NCBI GenBank assembly: GCA_902790885.1
Contig: CADATR010000027.1
Coordinates: 1 to 15,973, forward strand
Direction: 5' to 3'
DNA from: an uncultured Eubacteriales bacterium
GTDB lineage: Bacteria; Bacillota_A; Clostridia; Peptostreptococcales; Anaerovoracaceae
DNA: 15,973 nucleotides
Shown: in pieces, positions 14,440 to 15,973 of the stretch
Layout: every line of letters starts with the position of its first letter
Numbering within the stretch: position 1 is the stretch's first letter
Program-made: the position numbers and the translations under genes
The notes under the pieces: model-generated
What the model was told of the DNA's origin: nothing
What the model saw: only the letters and a program-made list of their open reading frames with translations
Databases searched by the model: none

Positions 14440-15894
14440 ATGAGCGTTGGTGAATTTATAAGCTGGTTGGACGGCCTCGTCTGGGGTACCGTAATGATGG
14501 TTCTCATCATCGTTGTCGGTATTCTCCTGTCCGTCAGAACCAAGTTCCACCCTCAGAGAAGACTCGGATTATCTCTCAGATACGCCGTTACAAATGAGGA
14601 AGGCGCAGAGGGAGACGTATCCAGCTTCGGAGCTCTCACAACAGCCCTCGCTGCTACAGTAGGTACAGGAAACATCGTAGGTGTATCCACAGCTATCATG
14701 GGCGGCGGTCCTGGAGCTCTTTTCTGGATGGAGTTTGCTGCATTCTTCGGAATCGCAACAAAGTATGCAGAAGGTGTTCTTGCTGTTAAGTACAGACACG
14801 TAAAGGAAGACGGCTCGATCCTCGGCGGACCTTTCTACTACATTGAAAAGGGCATGGGCCCTAAGTGGAAATGGCTCGGCAAGATGTTCGCTCTCTTCGG
14901 CTCTCTCGCCGGAGCTCTCGGTATCGGAACATCCACACAGGTAAACGGTATCGTAAACGCTATCAACAAGGTAGCTGTTGAGGCAGGCGCAACAAAGGTA
15001 GCATTCACAGCATTCGGTGAGGACGCTACATGGGTCAAGGTCATCGCTGCGATCATCATCACAGCCGGTACTATCGCTGTAATCGTCGGTGGTATCCAGA
15101 GGATCGCTCAGGTAACCGAGAAGGTCGTACCTGCAATGATGGTACTCTACGTAGTATCCGCTCTGCTGGTATTCTTCTTCAACATCGGTCACCTCGGAGA
15201 AGCTCTTGTAAAGATCTTCTCCGGAGCATTCGGTGCTAACGCTGAGTACGCTGCACTCGCAGGCGGAGCAGGCGCTGCATTCAGACTTGCTATCCAGAAG
15301 GGTGTTGCAAGAGGTATCTTCTCGAACGAGGCCGGCCTCGGTTCCGCTCCTATCGCTGCTGCTGCTGCACAGACAAAGGAGTGCGTACGTCAGGGCATGG
15401 TATCCTCGACAGGTACATTCCTCGACACTATCGTCATCTGCACAATGACAGGTCTCTGCGTAGTTATGACAGGCGCAAACGAGCAGGGTCTCGAGGGCGT
15501 AGAAGTAACGATGTGGGCATTTGGTCACGGATTCCCATGGCCGACAATGGTAGGATACGTTATCCTCGCTACATGCCTCGCACTCTTCGCGTTCTCGACT
15601 ATCCTCGGCTGGGACTACTACGCTGAGAGATGCTTCGACTATCTGACAAACGGCAGCAAGGGTGCTATCAGTGCATACAGATGGCTCTACGTAGCTGCTG
15701 TAGCTATCGGACCTTTCCTGCCTCTCGGAGTTGTTTGGGACTTCGCTGACCTGATGAACGGACTCATGGCATTCCCTAACCTGGTTGCTCTGTTCGCTCT
15801 CTCCGGCGTTGTTGCAAAAGAGACATTCGACTTCTGGGAAAGAAGACAGTCCGGAGCATACAAAGATGGTCTTCCGCAGAAGAAGGCAAAATAG
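14440..15894 (+). CDS. AGCS-family sodium:amino-acid symporter, paralogue B (probably highly expressed)
   Basis: This 484-residue polytopic protein has AGCS signatures: GTGNIVG (residues 75-81), GGPGALFWME (89-98), GGPFYYI (129-135), and SNEAGLGSAPIAAAAA (295-310), the classical form of that segment. It should import alanine, glycine or a similar amino acid with Na+. The ATG follows a perfect AAGGAGG with a 6-base spacer. Codon use differs from its neighbours: Arg is almost always AGA, Thr mostly ACA, Val often GTA, Ala GCT or GCA. Combined with the strong promoter, this suggests abundant expression rather than foreign origin. The residue after FWM is Glu (98), where paralogue A has Trp. It is the only plus-strand gene and ends just before a terminator hairpin. 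Confidence 0.94.
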   Translation: MSVGEFISWLDGLVWGTVMMVLIIVVGILLSVRTKFHPQRRLGLSLRYAVTNEEGAEGDVSSFGALTTALAATVGTGNIVGVSTAIMGGGPGALFWMEFAAFFGIATKYAEGVLAVKYRHVKEDGSILGGPFYYIEKGMGPKWKWLGKMFALFGSLAGALGIGTSTQVNGIVNAINKVAVEAGATKVAFTAFGEDATWVKVIAAIIITAGTIAVIVGGIQRIAQVTEKVVPAMMVLYVVSALLVFFFNIGHLGEALVKIFSGAFGANAEYAALAGGAGAAFRLAIQKGVARGIFSNEAGLGSAPIAAAAAQTKECVRQGMVSSTGTFLDTIVICTMTGLCVVMTGANEQGLEGVEVTMWAFGHGFPWPTMVGYVILATCLALFAFSTILGWDYYAERCFDYLTNGSKGAISAYRWLYVAAVAIGPFLPLGVVWDFADLMNGLMAFPNLVALFALSGVVAKETFDFWERRQSGAYKDGLPQKKAK

Positions 15895-15941
15895 TCGCAT
15901 AGCTTAACGATCATACGATCACAGAAACAAACCAATAACAA

Positions 15942-15973
15942 AACAGGCCCTGTGCGAAAGCACGGGGTCTGTT
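15942..15973 (+). terminator. Intrinsic terminator hairpin after symporter B (cut by window end)
   Basis: AACAGGCCCTGTGC (15942-15955) pairs with GCACGGGGTCTGTT (15960-15973) over 14 positions, including two G-U pairs, around a GAAA tetraloop. It lies 47 bases after the symporter stop. The U-tract, if present, is outside the window. Confidence 0.75.

Noticed and set aside
14569..15900. 443-residue open frame on the minus strand opposite symporter B
   Set aside because: It is open because of the strong codon bias of the symporter; the translation is Ser/Cys/Glu-rich with no domain.

Overview
This window looks like chromosomal DNA of a moderately GC-rich anaerobic Bacillota, probably class Clostridia (order Eubacteriales). 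The evidence is strong Shine-Dalgarno sites (AAGGAGG, GGAGG), sigma-A promoters with 17-bp spacers, AGA-rich codon use in one apparently highly expressed gene, and the gene families present. No phage, IS element, CRISPR array, rRNA or tRNA was recognised. Species cannot be named from the sequence alone.

Layout: eleven apparently intact genes and one gene fragment lie on the minus strand from about 13,919 down to 76. Only the last gene (14,440-15,894) is on the plus strand. From right to left on the minus strand: a P2A-type (calcium-pump-like) ATPase and a MATE exporter 17 bp apart; 5-formyltetrahydrofolate cyclo-ligase (ygfA type); trpS; a ClC chloride/proton exchanger with a C-terminal RCK_C-like domain; and a flavodoxin-fold protein closed by a good terminator at about 5,074-5,101. 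Next comes a DRE-TIM acyl-CoA-condensing enzyme (isopropylmalate/homocitrate/Re-citrate synthase superfamily) with its own promoter. It is followed by an orphan C-terminal piece of a repeat-bearing surface-type protein. Then comes a compact operon of a five-helix membrane protein, a small XRE regulator and an HExxH metallopeptidase, driven by a promoter with two palindromes on it. The series ends with an AGCS sodium:amino-acid symporter preceded by an attenuator-like leader.

The window is bordered by two diverged AGCS symporters transcribed outward. The left one has a structured leader ending in an intrinsic terminator. The right one has a near-consensus promoter, a perfect Shine-Dalgarno and strongly biased codons, suggesting abundant expression. 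Between the ATPase and the right symporter is a 520-bp divergent regulatory region with a promoter for each side, a tandem 10-bp repeat and a perfect 12-bp inverted repeat.

Most genes are transport and housekeeping functions. The parts most worth a second look are: (i) the membrane protein/XRE/zincin operon with its double-palindrome promoter; (ii) the attenuator-like leader of the left symporter; (iii) two related intergenic elements flanking the cyclo-ligase gene in opposite orientation, one bounded by 26-bp inverted repeats; and (iv) the orphan surface-protein fragment.
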